This document shows, piece after piece, positions 53,965-62,716 of a stretch of DNA of 64,000 bases. Within the stretch, counting starts at the first letter, position 1. The number at the start of each line of letters is the position of its first letter. Source of the stretch: Breoghania sp963678585. GTDB lineage: Bacteria; Pseudomonadota; Alphaproteobacteria; Rhizobiales; Stappiaceae. Both the position numbers and the translations under genes were made by a program. The notes under the pieces are model-generated. The model was given only the letters and a program-made list of their open reading frames with translations. It ran no database searches and was not told the origin of the DNA. The stretch covers positions 2,790,001 to 2,854,000 of the forward strand of contig CAXXGA010000002.1 in assembly GCA_963678585.2 (NCBI GenBank), given 5' to 3'.

Positions 53965-55788
53965 CTACTGGGCAGCCCAGGCATCCAGCGCCGTCTGCAC
54001 GACGCGCTCGCCCGGCGAGCCCTTCTCCAGCGTCAGGATCGCCCGCTTCCCGCTTTCATAGAGAACCGGAATGTCGATCCAGCCGCGGTCGCGCAGCAGC
54101 GTGATGTTGCGTTCCCGCTCCGCCTCGATGGAGGAAAGCGCCACCCAGAAGAAGCCTTCCGCGACCCTGACGGACGCTCCGATGAGCGCATCGCCGCGCG
54201 CTTCCTCGGTGGTCTTCATGATCAGGCCCGGCACGGAGGAAACCCCCTTGCCCTTGAAATCGGGCGGCAGCAGGAACTGAAGCTCGATCAGATGGCTGGC
54301 GGGAAGCGTGTCGTCGCGGTTGGGACGGATGGTCAGGTTCACCGTCACATTGCGTTCCGGAATGGCGATGCTCGCCTTGATGACCGTATCGGGCGCACCG
54401 CCGCCGGACGGCGCTTCCTGCGCGGTCGACCAAAGCACGCGGCCCTGCTCGGCAGAACCGCCGGAGCTAGCATCCGCGCTTTCCTCGTAAAGGATCGCAC
54501 GCTGGGCGACCGGCGTCGGTTGCGCGGCAGGCGTCGCATCCGTCTCCGCGCCCGTGGCCGCGGCAGGCGCATCGGCCACCGGGGCCGGTTCGCCGTCCTG
54601 CGCGATTTCCGTCTCCCCGCCCTGCGGGGCGATGGTCATCCCGTCATCGGCGGCAGGCGGCACCACGCGGGTGGTCGTCACCGCACGCGCATCGGGCGCA
54701 GCCGGAGACCCGTCGTCGCTGAGAAGCCGCGCGGTGTCCTTGGAGCTTTCCTGCCCGGACGACGTCGTGGCCGCAGGTCCGCCCGCATCGGCGGCAACCG
54801 GCTCGTCGGAGCTGTCGAACATCGCCAGCAGCGTATCGCCCTGGGTGTAGGCAAAGGTGATGAGCGCGACGAAGACAACGAAGGCCCCCACCGCAGCAGC
54901 GATCATCGGCAACCGCGAGGGCTTCAGATCGGCCTGCGCGTAAGGATCCTGACCGGCCGCCCCTTGCGCGCCGCGCGTCATGGCATCGATATCGGCAATC
55001 GCATCGCGCTTGCCCGAATCGTTATCCGAAGCATGATCCGAAGGCTTGTCGAAAGACTTGCCAGCAGACTTATCGGAAGGTGCCGCCGCGGCCTTGTCGG
55101 CTGCGCCATTCACATCGCCACCCGGCGCGGGCTCGAAACGCGGCCCACGAACGACCGATGTATCCGATCCATCGAGATCGGAAGCTCCCGGATCGGCAGC
55201 CGAGAATCCGGAACCGCCCGCGGCCTCGCCGACAGGCTCGTGTACCGGCGCGGGAGCGGCAGGTTTCGCCGTCTCCGGCTTGCCCGCAGGCTCCCCGTTC
55301 ACCGCCTTTGCGGACGGCGCGGACGTCTCTGCCTGCGCACCGCCGGGCTTGCCGTTGCCGGAACCGGCTGCATGTGCGCCCATCCCGTTGGACGCCGGAG
55401 CGTTCGCATCGGAAGCCGCGGGCGCCGAAGCGCCCGTCTGAACCGGCGGTTGAGCCGGAGCCTGACCCGAGGTCTGGGCTCCCGTCTGAACCGATGCGGA
55501 TGAGAACGAGGAAGCAGGCGCGCAGGGCCGTGCAGGCGGCGTTGCGGGCCGCGGCTGGGACGAGAGCCCCAGCGAAGCGCGGGCCGCATCGGCCTCCACC
55601 TTGCGGATCGCCTCTTCGAGGCGAAGCTGCTCGGCCGTTATATCCGACGGCGAGAGCGGCGGCTTGTAGCTCTTGAGCTGGTTGACGATTGCCTGACGCG
55701 CGCGCTGATAGACAGCACGCCTCGCCGCTCCCGTGTTATCGGGAAGTCCATCAATCGCCCGCTTCAATACAGCGTGATAGTCCGCCAT
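53965..55788 (-). CDS. Large Ala/Pro-rich single-span protein, Hyphomicrobiales type
   Basis: 607 residues. The first ~80 residues are conserved-looking ('KRAIDGLPDNTGAARRAVYQ', 'SPSDITAEQLRLEEAIRKVE'). Then ~200 residues of low-complexity Ala/Pro/Gly/Asp, one span ('MIAAAVGAFVVFVALITFAY'), a second low-complexity stretch, and a ~150-residue C-terminal beta-rich domain ('ASIAIPERNVTVNLTIRPNR', 'SHLIELQFLLPPDFKGKGV'). Similar proteins are annotated as hypothetical in related genomes. The C-terminal domain is probably periplasmic. Function unknown. Confidence 0.82.
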   Translation of the reverse strand: MADYHAVLKRAIDGLPDNTGAARRAVYQRARQAIVNQLKSYKPPLSPSDITAEQLRLEEAIRKVEADAARASLGLSSQPRPATPPARPCAPASSFSSASVQTGAQTSGQAPAQPPVQTGASAPAASDANAPASNGMGAHAAGSGNGKPGGAQAETSAPSAKAVNGEPAGKPETAKPAAPAPVHEPVGEAAGGSGFSAADPGASDLDGSDTSVVRGPRFEPAPGGDVNGAADKAAAAPSDKSAGKSFDKPSDHASDNDSGKRDAIADIDAMTRGAQGAAGQDPYAQADLKPSRLPMIAAAVGAFVVFVALITFAYTQGDTLLAMFDSSDEPVAADAGGPAATTSSGQESSKDTARLLSDDGSPAAPDARAVTTTRVVPPAADDGMTIAPQGGETEIAQDGEPAPVADAPAAATGAETDATPAAQPTPVAQRAILYEESADASSGGSAEQGRVLWSTAQEAPSGGGAPDTVIKASIAIPERNVTVNLTIRPNRDDTLPASHLIELQFLLPPDFKGKGVSSVPGLIMKTTEEARGDALIGASVRVAEGFFWVALSSIEAERERNITLLRDRGWIDIPVLYESGKRAILTLEKGSPGERVVQTALDAWAAQ

Positions 55789-55832
55789 GGGTAACTCTTA
55801 AACCGACTGGATAATATGCGCGTCTTTTAGGG

Positions 55833-57128
55833 TTAATCCTGAAAAGGATTTTGGACAAGGATTGTGTCGTCACGTTCGGGACTGGTCGACAACAACGCCA
55901 CCGGGGCGCCGATCAATTCTTCGACGTGACGGACATACTTGACCGCCTGTGCGGGAAGCTCCGCCCAGGTGCGCGCACCTGCGGTCGTTTCTTCCCAGCC
56001 GTCGAGCGTTTCATAGATCGGCTCCACCCGGGCCTGAGCACCCTGAGAGGCCGGAAGATAGTCGATCTCCTTGCCGTCGAGCTTGTAGCCGACGCAGATC
56101 TTGATCTCCTTCAGCCCGTCCAGGACGTCGAGCTTGGTCAGCGCGATGCCGTTGATGCCACAGGTGCGCACGGTCTGCTTGACCAGCACCGCATCGAACC
56201 AGCCGCAGCGCCGCTTGCGCCCCGTCACCACGCCGAATTCCTTGCCTTTCTCGCCGAGGAACTGGCCAACCTCATCTTCCAGTTCTGTCGGGAACGGGCC
56301 TTCGCCGACGCGCGTCGTATAGGCCTTGGTGATGCCCAGCACATAGTCCAGACCGCCCGGGCCGATGCCCGAACCGGCAGACGCCTGACCGGCCACCGTG
56401 TGCGAGGAGGTCACGAAGGGATAGGTGCCGTGATCGATGTCGAGAAGCGCACCCTGCGCGCCTTCGAACAGGATGCGCTTGCCTTGCTTGCGCTTCTCGT
56501 CCAGCAGCCGCCAGACGATATCCATGAAGGGCAGCACCTTGTCGGCGACGCTGGTCAGTTCCTCGTAGATCGTTTCCGGCTTGATCTCGTCCTTGCCGAA
56601 GCCGCGCAGCAGCGCATTGTGATGAACCAGCAGGCGGTCGATCTTGTCGCGCAGCGCCTCTTCGGTGTTGTCCAGATCCATCAGGCGGATGGCGCGCCGT
56701 CCGACCTTGTCCTCATAGGCCGGGCCGATGCCCCGCTTGGTGGTGCCGATGCGGGTGCCGACGTTCGATGATTCGCGCAAGGCATCGAGTTCGCGATGCA
56801 GCGACAGGATCAGCGGCACGTTCTCCGCGATGCGCAGATTGTCCGGCGTGATGGTGACGCCCTGCGCTTCCAGCCGACCGATCTCGGCCACCAGAGCATG
56901 CGGATCTAGCACCACGCCATTGCCGATGACGCCAAGCTTGCCCTCGCGCACGCAGCCCGACGGCAGCAGCGAGAGCTTGTAGCTCACCCCGTCGATGACC
57001 AGCGTATGACCGGCATTGTGACCGCCCTGGAAGCGAACGACCACATCGGCCTGTTCGGACAGCCAGTCCACGATCTTGCCCTTGCCTTCGTCTCCCCACT
57101 GCGAACCGACAACAACGACGTTGGCCAT
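55833..57128 (-). CDS. purA: Adenylosuccinate synthetase PurA
   Basis: 431 residues from the ATG at 57128. GTP-binding and catalytic start 'VGSQWGDEGKGKIVDWL', 'FQGGHNAGHTLVIDG', 'GTTKRGIGPAYEDKVGRRAI', and 'TGRKRRCGWFDAV' near the IMP/Asp site. It joins IMP and aspartate in the first step from IMP to AMP. Single gene, divergent from the EamA gene. Confidence 0.98.
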   Translation of the reverse strand: MANVVVVGSQWGDEGKGKIVDWLSEQADVVVRFQGGHNAGHTLVIDGVSYKLSLLPSGCVREGKLGVIGNGVVLDPHALVAEIGRLEAQGVTITPDNLRIAENVPLILSLHRELDALRESSNVGTRIGTTKRGIGPAYEDKVGRRAIRLMDLDNTEEALRDKIDRLLVHHNALLRGFGKDEIKPETIYEELTSVADKVLPFMDIVWRLLDEKRKQGKRILFEGAQGALLDIDHGTYPFVTSSHTVAGQASAGSGIGPGGLDYVLGITKAYTTRVGEGPFPTELEDEVGQFLGEKGKEFGVVTGRKRRCGWFDAVLVKQTVRTCGINGIALTKLDVLDGLKEIKICVGYKLDGKEIDYLPASQGAQARVEPIYETLDGWEETTAGARTWAELPAQAVKYVRHVEELIGAPVALLSTSPERDDTILVQNPFQD

Positions 57129-57439
57129 TGGCTTATTATTCCTTGAGATTGCTATGCCCGGGCCGACCGGCGTCATGCCGGAGGCGGGCGGTCGATGATG
57201 CGCCTTGCGCGCCTGAGGCTGCCATCGGAGCCGGCGCGAACGGAATCGGCGCGCGGTTTTTCAGCGCGCACGAAGCGGGCGGACTATAGACATATCGGCC
57301 AGCCGTGACGAGTCCCCCCGCCTCCTGTCTTTACACATTACGCCGGACAGGATAATCGCCCCCTTCGGGCAACCGCCTTACGTTGCGTGCCCCGCGCAGG
57401 CCGCGCCTGCGCGAACGACCTTTGGGGGAACTTTCCAGC
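57129..57439. other. Divergent intergenic region purA / EamA gene
   Basis: No gene. Should hold promoters for both neighbours. GGGGGAA at ~57423-57429 is the ribosome site of the rightward gene. I see no clear operator or hairpin. Confidence 0.5.
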
Positions 57440-58351
57440 ATGATGACGACCGCCACCCGTTTCGGGCGATGGCTCTATGGCCAACCCTACATCCTGCTGT
57501 CCATCACCGCGATGTCCTGGGGTGGCAACCTCGTCATCGGCCGCGTGGCCGCCGGACACATTCCCCCGCTGGCGCTTGCCCAGACCCGCTGGATCGGCGC
57601 CTTCCTCGTGCTGGTGACCTTCCTGTGGCCGAAGCTCAGGCAGGACTGGCCCGTCATCCGCCGCAATCTCCCCATCCTGCTGCTGCTCTCCTTCGTCGGC
57701 ATCACGCTCTATAATTCGCTGGCCTATGAGGGGCTGCAATATACGCAAGCCATCAACGGCGCGCTGATGCAGTCCACCGCGCCTTTCTGGATCGCGCTGT
57801 GGTCGCTGATCCTCTTCAGGGACCGGCTGACCGTCGGCCAGATCGGCGGCATCGTCCTGTCGGGTGCGGGTGTTCTCACCATCATCACCGGCGGTGACGT
57901 GGACCAGCTCGCCAATCTCTCCGTCAATCCCGGCGACATCCTGCTCATCATCGCAATGGCGAGCTACGCGCTTTATGCCTGTCTCCTGCGCAAGCGCCCG
58001 CCGATGCACCCGCTTTCCTTCCTGGTGCTGACCATCGGCCTGGGCGGCTTCATGCTTCTCCCCGCAACCGCCATCGAATATGCCAGCGGCTTCACCATGC
58101 AGGCCGACAGGCAGACGATCCTGTCGCTGATCTACGTTATCCTGATCGCCACCATCCTCGCCTATATATGCTTCAACCGCGGCGTGGAGCTGATCGGGCC
58201 GAACCGGGCCGGGCCCTTCTTCCACCTGATCCCGGTCACCGCCTCGCTTCTGGCGATCGTCTTTCTGGGCGAGACCTTCCACCTCTTCCACGCCATCGGC
58301 TACGCCCTCATACTTGGCGGAATTTTCCTGGCGCAGAGGTTCAGCCGCTAG
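57440..58351 (+). CDS. EamA-family (DMT superfamily) transporter
   Basis: 303 residues from the ATG at 57440; 19 open codons upstream look non-coding. Ten predicted spans in two EamA halves: 'ILLSITAMSWGGNLVIGRVA', 'AINGALMQSTAPFWIALWSL' and 'IGPNRAGPFFHLIPVTASLL'. These proteins export or import small metabolites such as amino acids; the substrate is unknown. Confidence 0.9.
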   Translation: MMTTATRFGRWLYGQPYILLSITAMSWGGNLVIGRVAAGHIPPLALAQTRWIGAFLVLVTFLWPKLRQDWPVIRRNLPILLLLSFVGITLYNSLAYEGLQYTQAINGALMQSTAPFWIALWSLILFRDRLTVGQIGGIVLSGAGVLTIITGGDVDQLANLSVNPGDILLIIAMASYALYACLLRKRPPMHPLSFLVLTIGLGGFMLLPATAIEYASGFTMQADRQTILSLIYVILIATILAYICFNRGVELIGPNRAGPFFHLIPVTASLLAIVFLGETFHLFHAIGYALILGGIFLAQRFSR

Positions 58352-58377
58352 GCGGGAGCGACGGATTCGAGCCTGTG

Positions 58378-58510
58378 GCCCATCCTTCGAGACGGCATCT
58401 GCGATGCCTCCTCAGGATGACGTTGTGTGTGCTGATGGTTTTTCGATTTTCCAACGCGAGAACGTCATCCTGAGGAGCCTGCTAGAAGCAGGCGTCTCGA
58501 AGGATCGGCC
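58378..58510. repeat. Paired palindromic repeat, family A, short-spacer copy
   Basis: The left arm 58378-58424 (CCCATCCTTCGAGACGGC...CCTCAGGATGACGTT) and right arm ~58460-58510 (GAACGTCATCCTGAGGAG...GTCTCGAAGGATCGG) are inverted. The inner hairpin differs: left GGCATC tgc GATGCC, right GCCTGC...GCAGGC, both self-paired. The spacer resembles that of the copy at 59803, so arm-spacer-arm behaves as one unit. It lies between the two EamA genes. Confidence 0.9.
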
Positions 58511-58655
58511 CCACACTCCGCCCCCCGCCTGACCGGAGCATCGCCCTCCGGCATTTCACCGAAATCCCGCCAATTCGCACCAAGGCGCAAGAAACGGGTG
58601 TCCTGTCCCGCCTGCCTGCGATAGAGATCGCAGCCTCGCTACAGGATGAACGCCC

Positions 58656-59654
58656 ATGACCGCAACAGCCCCCACTGCGACGGCCCCGACCGAGACCGGC
58701 GCAACCACAACCGCCCCGAGCGCTCCGGCAAACGCCGCGCGCCAGATGACCCCGCTGGCATGGGCGCTGCTCATCACCCTCTCGATCCTGTGGGGCGGCT
58801 CGTTCTTCTTCACCAAGATCGCGGTTGCCGAAATCGGGCCGATGGAGATCGTCTTCCTGCGCATCGTCTTCGCCGCGATCACGCTTCACGTCGTCCTTCG
58901 GCTGCGCGGTCTCCCCTTCCCGCTGACATGGAGCGGTTTTGCGCCCTTTCTGGTGATGGGCGCGGTCAACAACGTGGTGCCCTTCACCCTGCTCACATGG
59001 GGCCAGACGCAGATCGCCTCGGGTCTGGCGTCGATCCTCAACGCCTTCACCCCGATCTCCGCCGTCATCATCCTGCACCTCTTCACCATCACCGACCGCG
59101 CCACCCCGATGAAGGCCGTCGGCGTGGTTCTGGGCTTTTGCGGGGTCGCAGTGATGATCGGAACGGCGGCGATCACCGGCGTCGGCGATCATGTTCTGGC
59201 CGAACTCGCCTGCCTCGGCGCGACCGTCTCCTACGGCACCGCAGCCCTCTATGGCCGCCGCTTCATGGGAACGCCCGCTCTGGTGACCGCGGCGGGCCAG
59301 CTCACCGGCTCCTCGATCATCCTGCTCCCCATCGTGTTGGCGACGGGGGGCCTGAGCGATCTTGCCGCCAACTGGCCCTCGGGCGAAGTCGTGATCGCCA
59401 TGACGGGGCTGGCGTTCCTGTCCACCGCGCTCGCCTACATTCTCTTTTTCCGCATCCTGTCGGTGGCCGGACCCGCCAACGTGATGCTGGTCACCTTCCT
59501 CGTTCCGGTCAGCGCCATCCTCGCCGGGGTGCTGGTTCTGGGAGAGGTGCTTCAGCCGCGCCACTGGGCGGGGATAATGTTGATCGCCGCCGCCCTTGCG
59601 ACCATCGACGGACGGCTTCCGCGCCGCCTTGCGCGGCTCGTGCGATACCGTTGA
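58656..59654 (+). CDS. EamA-family (DMT superfamily) transporter
   Basis: 332 residues. A ~35-residue Thr/Ala/Pro-rich N-terminus precedes ten predicted spans: 'WALLITLSILWGGSFFFTKI', 'GLASILNAFTPISAVIILHL' and 'VTFLVPVSAILAGVLVLGEV'. AGGA stands before the ATG. It is not closely similar by eye to the EamA gene 300 bp upstream, so recent duplication is unlikely. Substrate unknown. Confidence 0.9.
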   Translation: MTATAPTATAPTETGATTTAPSAPANAARQMTPLAWALLITLSILWGGSFFFTKIAVAEIGPMEIVFLRIVFAAITLHVVLRLRGLPFPLTWSGFAPFLVMGAVNNVVPFTLLTWGQTQIASGLASILNAFTPISAVIILHLFTITDRATPMKAVGVVLGFCGVAVMIGTAAITGVGDHVLAELACLGATVSYGTAALYGRRFMGTPALVTAAGQLTGSSIILLPIVLATGGLSDLAANWPSGEVVIAMTGLAFLSTALAYILFFRILSVAGPANVMLVTFLVPVSAILAGVLVLGEVLQPRHWAGIMLIAAALATIDGRLPRRLARLVRYR

Positions 59655-59899
59655 ACGGGGTTCGAATGCTATTGAACGCGTTCAAACGGGATTGGCGGAA
59701 AACCGCTGTTTCACCGCCTCGTTTTCGCACGCGTTCGAAAGATCGTTGTTACGGCTTCTAATTGGCCGTTTGAACCCTCGCATTCGACATGGGAAATGGT
59801 CGCCGATCCTTCGAGACGGCATCTGCGATGCCTCCTCAGGGTGACCTTATGCGCGTTGATGGTTTCTTGCGATCTCACACCACGACAACGTCATCCTGA

Positions 59900-60830
59900 G
59901 TGTCTGGCCCGAAATGAGTTGAGTGATTTCAGTCGTTTGTGATTCCGTTGTTTTGAAAAGAACTGACAGGAGGCACAAAATGTGGACTGAAACCACTCGG
60001 CGACAATATGAGCGCCGCGGTCCGGGCTATGCAAGTGATCTGAGTGACGAGGAATGGCAGGTTCTTGCGCCCTATCTGCCGGCACCCAGCGGCCTCGGCC
60101 GACCCCGCACGACTTCGCTTCGTGCGGTCGTCAACGCGATCTTCTATCTGGCGCGTGCCGGTTGTCCGTGGCGCCTGCTGCCCCACGACTTTCCGCCCCG
60201 ATCCACGGTGCAGCGCTACTTCTACATGTGGCGCGACACAGGGTTATGGGGCTCGATCAATCGCCAGCTCGTTGCCGTGGAGCGCCGTGCGCAGGCCCGC
60301 AGATCCCACCCCTCGGCAGGCATTATCGACAGTCAGAGCGCCCCGACCACCGAGAGCGGCGGGCCGCGCGGGCTGGACCCGGCCAAGCGGATCAAGGGCC
60401 GCAAACGGCATATCGTCACCGACACGCAAGGCATGCTGCTGGATGTGATGGTGCATCCGGCCAACATTCAGGACGTCCACGGAGCGGTGCCGTTGCTGCA
60501 CCGGCTTCGCAAGCGCTTTCCAAAGCTCAGTCACATCTTCGCGGACCGTGTCTATCGCGGGAAGAAGCTTTTGAAAGACCTGCAAGACTGCGGGCCGTGG
60601 AAAATCCAAATCGTCCAGAGACCTGCCGGTGTCAAAGGCTTCCAGCTGCTGCCGCGACGTTGGGTCGTGGAACGCACCTTCGCATGGCTCTCGCGCGCAA
60701 GAAGGCTCTCCAAAGACTTCGAGCGATCCGTCCAGACCGAGCAGACATGGATATATGTCGCGGGTGTGATCCTGCTCGTCAGGAGACACGCAAGGCATTG
60801 AAAACATAAACCCACTTTCGAGTCAGACTC
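59900..60830 (+). mobile_element. IS5-family insertion sequence (IS1031-like), intact
   Basis: 931 bp with terminal inverted repeats GTGTCTGGCCCGAAA (left) and GAGTCTGACTCGAAA (right, read inward), 12 of 15 identical. The flanking TGA (59897-59899 and 60831-60833) is a 3-bp target duplication fitting the TNA rule of the IS1031 subgroup. It holds one transposase gene with all DDE residues visible. Confidence 0.9.
59980..60801 (+). CDS. IS5-family DDE transposase
   Basis: 273 residues from the ATG at 59980 with AGGAGG 7 bases upstream. The N-terminal domain has 'DLSDEEWQVLAPYLPAPSGL' and 'RAVVNAIFYLARAGCPWRLL'. The DDE core has 'GIIDSQSAPTTE', 'HIFADRVYRGKKLL', and 'WVVERTFAWLSRARRLSKDF' with the catalytic Glu. 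No stop or frameshift, so it is potentially active. Confidence 0.95.
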   Translation: MWTETTRRQYERRGPGYASDLSDEEWQVLAPYLPAPSGLGRPRTTSLRAVVNAIFYLARAGCPWRLLPHDFPPRSTVQRYFYMWRDTGLWGSINRQLVAVERRAQARRSHPSAGIIDSQSAPTTESGGPRGLDPAKRIKGRKRHIVTDTQGMLLDVMVHPANIQDVHGAVPLLHRLRKRFPKLSHIFADRVYRGKKLLKDLQDCGPWKIQIVQRPAGVKGFQLLPRRWVVERTFAWLSRARRLSKDFERSVQTEQTWIYVAGVILLVRRHARH

Positions 60831-60923
60831 TGAGGAGGCGCAGCGCGCCGTCTCGAAGGAGAGGCGACACGGTAAAACCAGCCAGCGCCACACCCGACAC
60901 CCTCAAAGCCTGCCCCGAAACGC

Positions 60924-60954
60924 AAAACGGGGCGGGAAATATCCCCGCCCCGTT
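60924..60954 (-). terminator. Terminator of serA
   Basis: AACGGGGCGGG and CCCGCCCCGTT pair around AAATATC; on the minus strand TTTTGCG follows. It lies about 30 bases past the serA stop. Confidence 0.85.
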
Positions 60955-60983
60955 CCGGCAATTTGTCCTCGCGCCGAACGCTG

Positions 60984-62570
60984 TCAGAAGCGCAAGGGGC
61001 GCACGTGCCTGACCAGCGGCAGCGCCTTCAGCTTCTCAAGCGTTTCTTCAGGCACCTCCCCGTCCACTTCCAGAAGCGCGATGGCATCGCCGCCCGGCTC
61101 GTGACGGCCGAGCGAGAAGGTCGCGATATTGATGCCCGCCTCACCCAGAAGCGTGCCGAACTTGCCGATGAAGCCCGGTTTGTCTTCGTTGGTGATGTAG
61201 AGCATGTGCTGACCCAGCGCGGCTTCCATGTCGATGCCCTTGACCTGGATGATGCGCGGGCTCTTGTCCGCAAAGATCGTGCCCGCGACCGAACGCTTCT
61301 GACGTTCGGTGGCGATCGTCAGGCGGATGTAGGTACCGTAAGCGCCCTGCTGCGGGCGGCGCACCTCTTCCACGTTGATATCGCGCTCGCGCGCCAGCGT
61401 CGGGGCCGACACCATGTTGACCGACTGCAGAAGCGGGGTCAGCACGCCCGTGAGCGCAGCCGCCGTCAGCGCCTTGGTGTTCAGTTCCGCAACGCTGCCT
61501 TCATACTCGATGCGAACGCCCTTGATCGCGCTTTCGGTCAACTGGCCCGCAAAGGAACCGAGCTGCTCGGCAAGCTTCACGTAAGGCGAAAGCTTCGGCG
61601 CTTCTTCTGCCGTGATCGACGGCATGTTCAAGGCGTTGGTCACGCCGCCGTGCATCAGGTAATCGGAGATCTGCTCCGCCACCTGAAGCGCCACGTTTTC
61701 CTGCGCTTCCTGCGTAGCTGCACCCAGATGCGGTGTGCAAACGAGGTTCGGCGCACCGAAGAGCACGTTTTCCTTCGCAGGCTCGTCGACGAAGACGTCG
61801 AAGGCAGCGCCTGCAACCTGACCGCTGTCCAGCGCCTCGCGCAGCGCCGCCTCATCGACCAGCCCGCCGCGCGCGCAGTTGATGATGTAGACGCCCTTCT
61901 TGGTGGACGCGATGGCTTCCGCCGACAGGATGTTGCGGGTCTTTTCAGTGAGCGGCGTATGCAGCGTGATGAAATCGGCGCGGCTCAGAAGCTCGTCCAG
62001 TTCCACCTTTTCCACGCCCAGATCGCGCGCCCGCTCCTTGGACAGGAACGGATCGTAGGCGACCACCTTCATGCGAAGACCCATGGCGCGGTCGGCGACG
62101 ATGGTGCCGATATTGCCGCAGCCGATGAGACCCAGCGTCTTGGCCGTGATTTCCACGCCCATGAACTTGGACTTTTCCCACTTGCCGGCCTGCGTGGACA
62201 GGTCCGCGGCCGGGATCTGGCGCGCGCAGGAAAACATCATCGCTACCGCGTGCTCGGCGGTCGTGATGGCGTTGCCGAAGGGCGTGTTCATCACGATGAT
62301 GCCCTTGGCGGTGGCCGCCGGAATATCGACGTTATCCACGCCGATACCGGCGCGGCCGATCACCTTGAGCCGGTCGGCCTTGGCGATGATCTTTTCCGTC
62401 ACCTTGGTGGCGGAGCGGATGGCGAGACCGTCGTAGTTGCCGATGACCTCGGCCAGTTTGTCCTTGTCCTTGCCCAGATCGGGCTGGAAATCGACCTCCA
62501 GTCCGCGATCCTTGAAGATCTGGACGGCAGCCGGCGAAAGCTTGTCTGAAATAAGTACCCTGGGTGCCAT
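60984..62570 (-). CDS. serA: D-3-phosphoglycerate dehydrogenase SerA (ACT-domain form)
   Basis: 528 residues, the long form. Catalytic and NAD parts: 'VIGRAGIGVDNVDIPAATAK', NAD loop 'TLGLIGCGNIGTIVADRAMG', 'INCARGGLVDEAAL' (Arg), Glu in 'DVFVDEPAKE' and His in 'CTPHLGAATQEAQ'. Then an intervening domain and a C-terminal ACT domain ('NEDKPGFIGKFGTLLGEAGI'), often the serine feedback site. First step of serine synthesis. It is 146 bases downstream of serC and probably in the same operon. Confidence 0.97.
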   Translation of the reverse strand: MAPRVLISDKLSPAAVQIFKDRGLEVDFQPDLGKDKDKLAEVIGNYDGLAIRSATKVTEKIIAKADRLKVIGRAGIGVDNVDIPAATAKGIIVMNTPFGNAITTAEHAVAMMFSCARQIPAADLSTQAGKWEKSKFMGVEITAKTLGLIGCGNIGTIVADRAMGLRMKVVAYDPFLSKERARDLGVEKVELDELLSRADFITLHTPLTEKTRNILSAEAIASTKKGVYIINCARGGLVDEAALREALDSGQVAGAAFDVFVDEPAKENVLFGAPNLVCTPHLGAATQEAQENVALQVAEQISDYLMHGGVTNALNMPSITAEEAPKLSPYVKLAEQLGSFAGQLTESAIKGVRIEYEGSVAELNTKALTAAALTGVLTPLLQSVNMVSAPTLARERDINVEEVRRPQQGAYGTYIRLTIATERQKRSVAGTIFADKSPRIIQVKGIDMEAALGQHMLYITNEDKPGFIGKFGTLLGEAGINIATFSLGRHEPGGDAIALLEVDGEVPEETLEKLKALPLVRHVRPLRF

Positions 62571-62716
62571 GATCGAGCAGTCCCCTTGGAAATGCGAAGC
62601 GCTGATGCTGGCAGGAAGCCCAACCTCCCCGCCGCATCCCGGACCGGCTGAACCGGTTCGGAAAAATCAGGCAATTCGCTGAATTTTCTGCGTGTTGTGA
62701 AGTAGCCGAACTGCCC

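Larger units (their letters stand above)
59803..60862. repeat. Paired palindromic repeat, family A, right arm split by an insertion sequence
   Basis: The left arm 59803-59846 (GATCCTTCGAGACGGCATC...CCTCAGGGTGACC) matches the 58378 copy. The right arm begins at 59888 (ACGTCATCCTGA), is broken at 59899, and resumes at 60831 (TGAGGAGGCGCAGCGCGCCG...TCTCGAAGGAG). Removing the IS and one TGA restores GTCATCCTGAGGAGG, exactly the family sequence. Confidence 0.9.

Noticed and set aside
60054..60809. Second long frame (251 codons) inside the IS element
   Set aside because: Overlaps the intact DDE transposase in another frame and has shadow composition; no sign of programmed frameshifting is needed because the transposase is complete in one frame.
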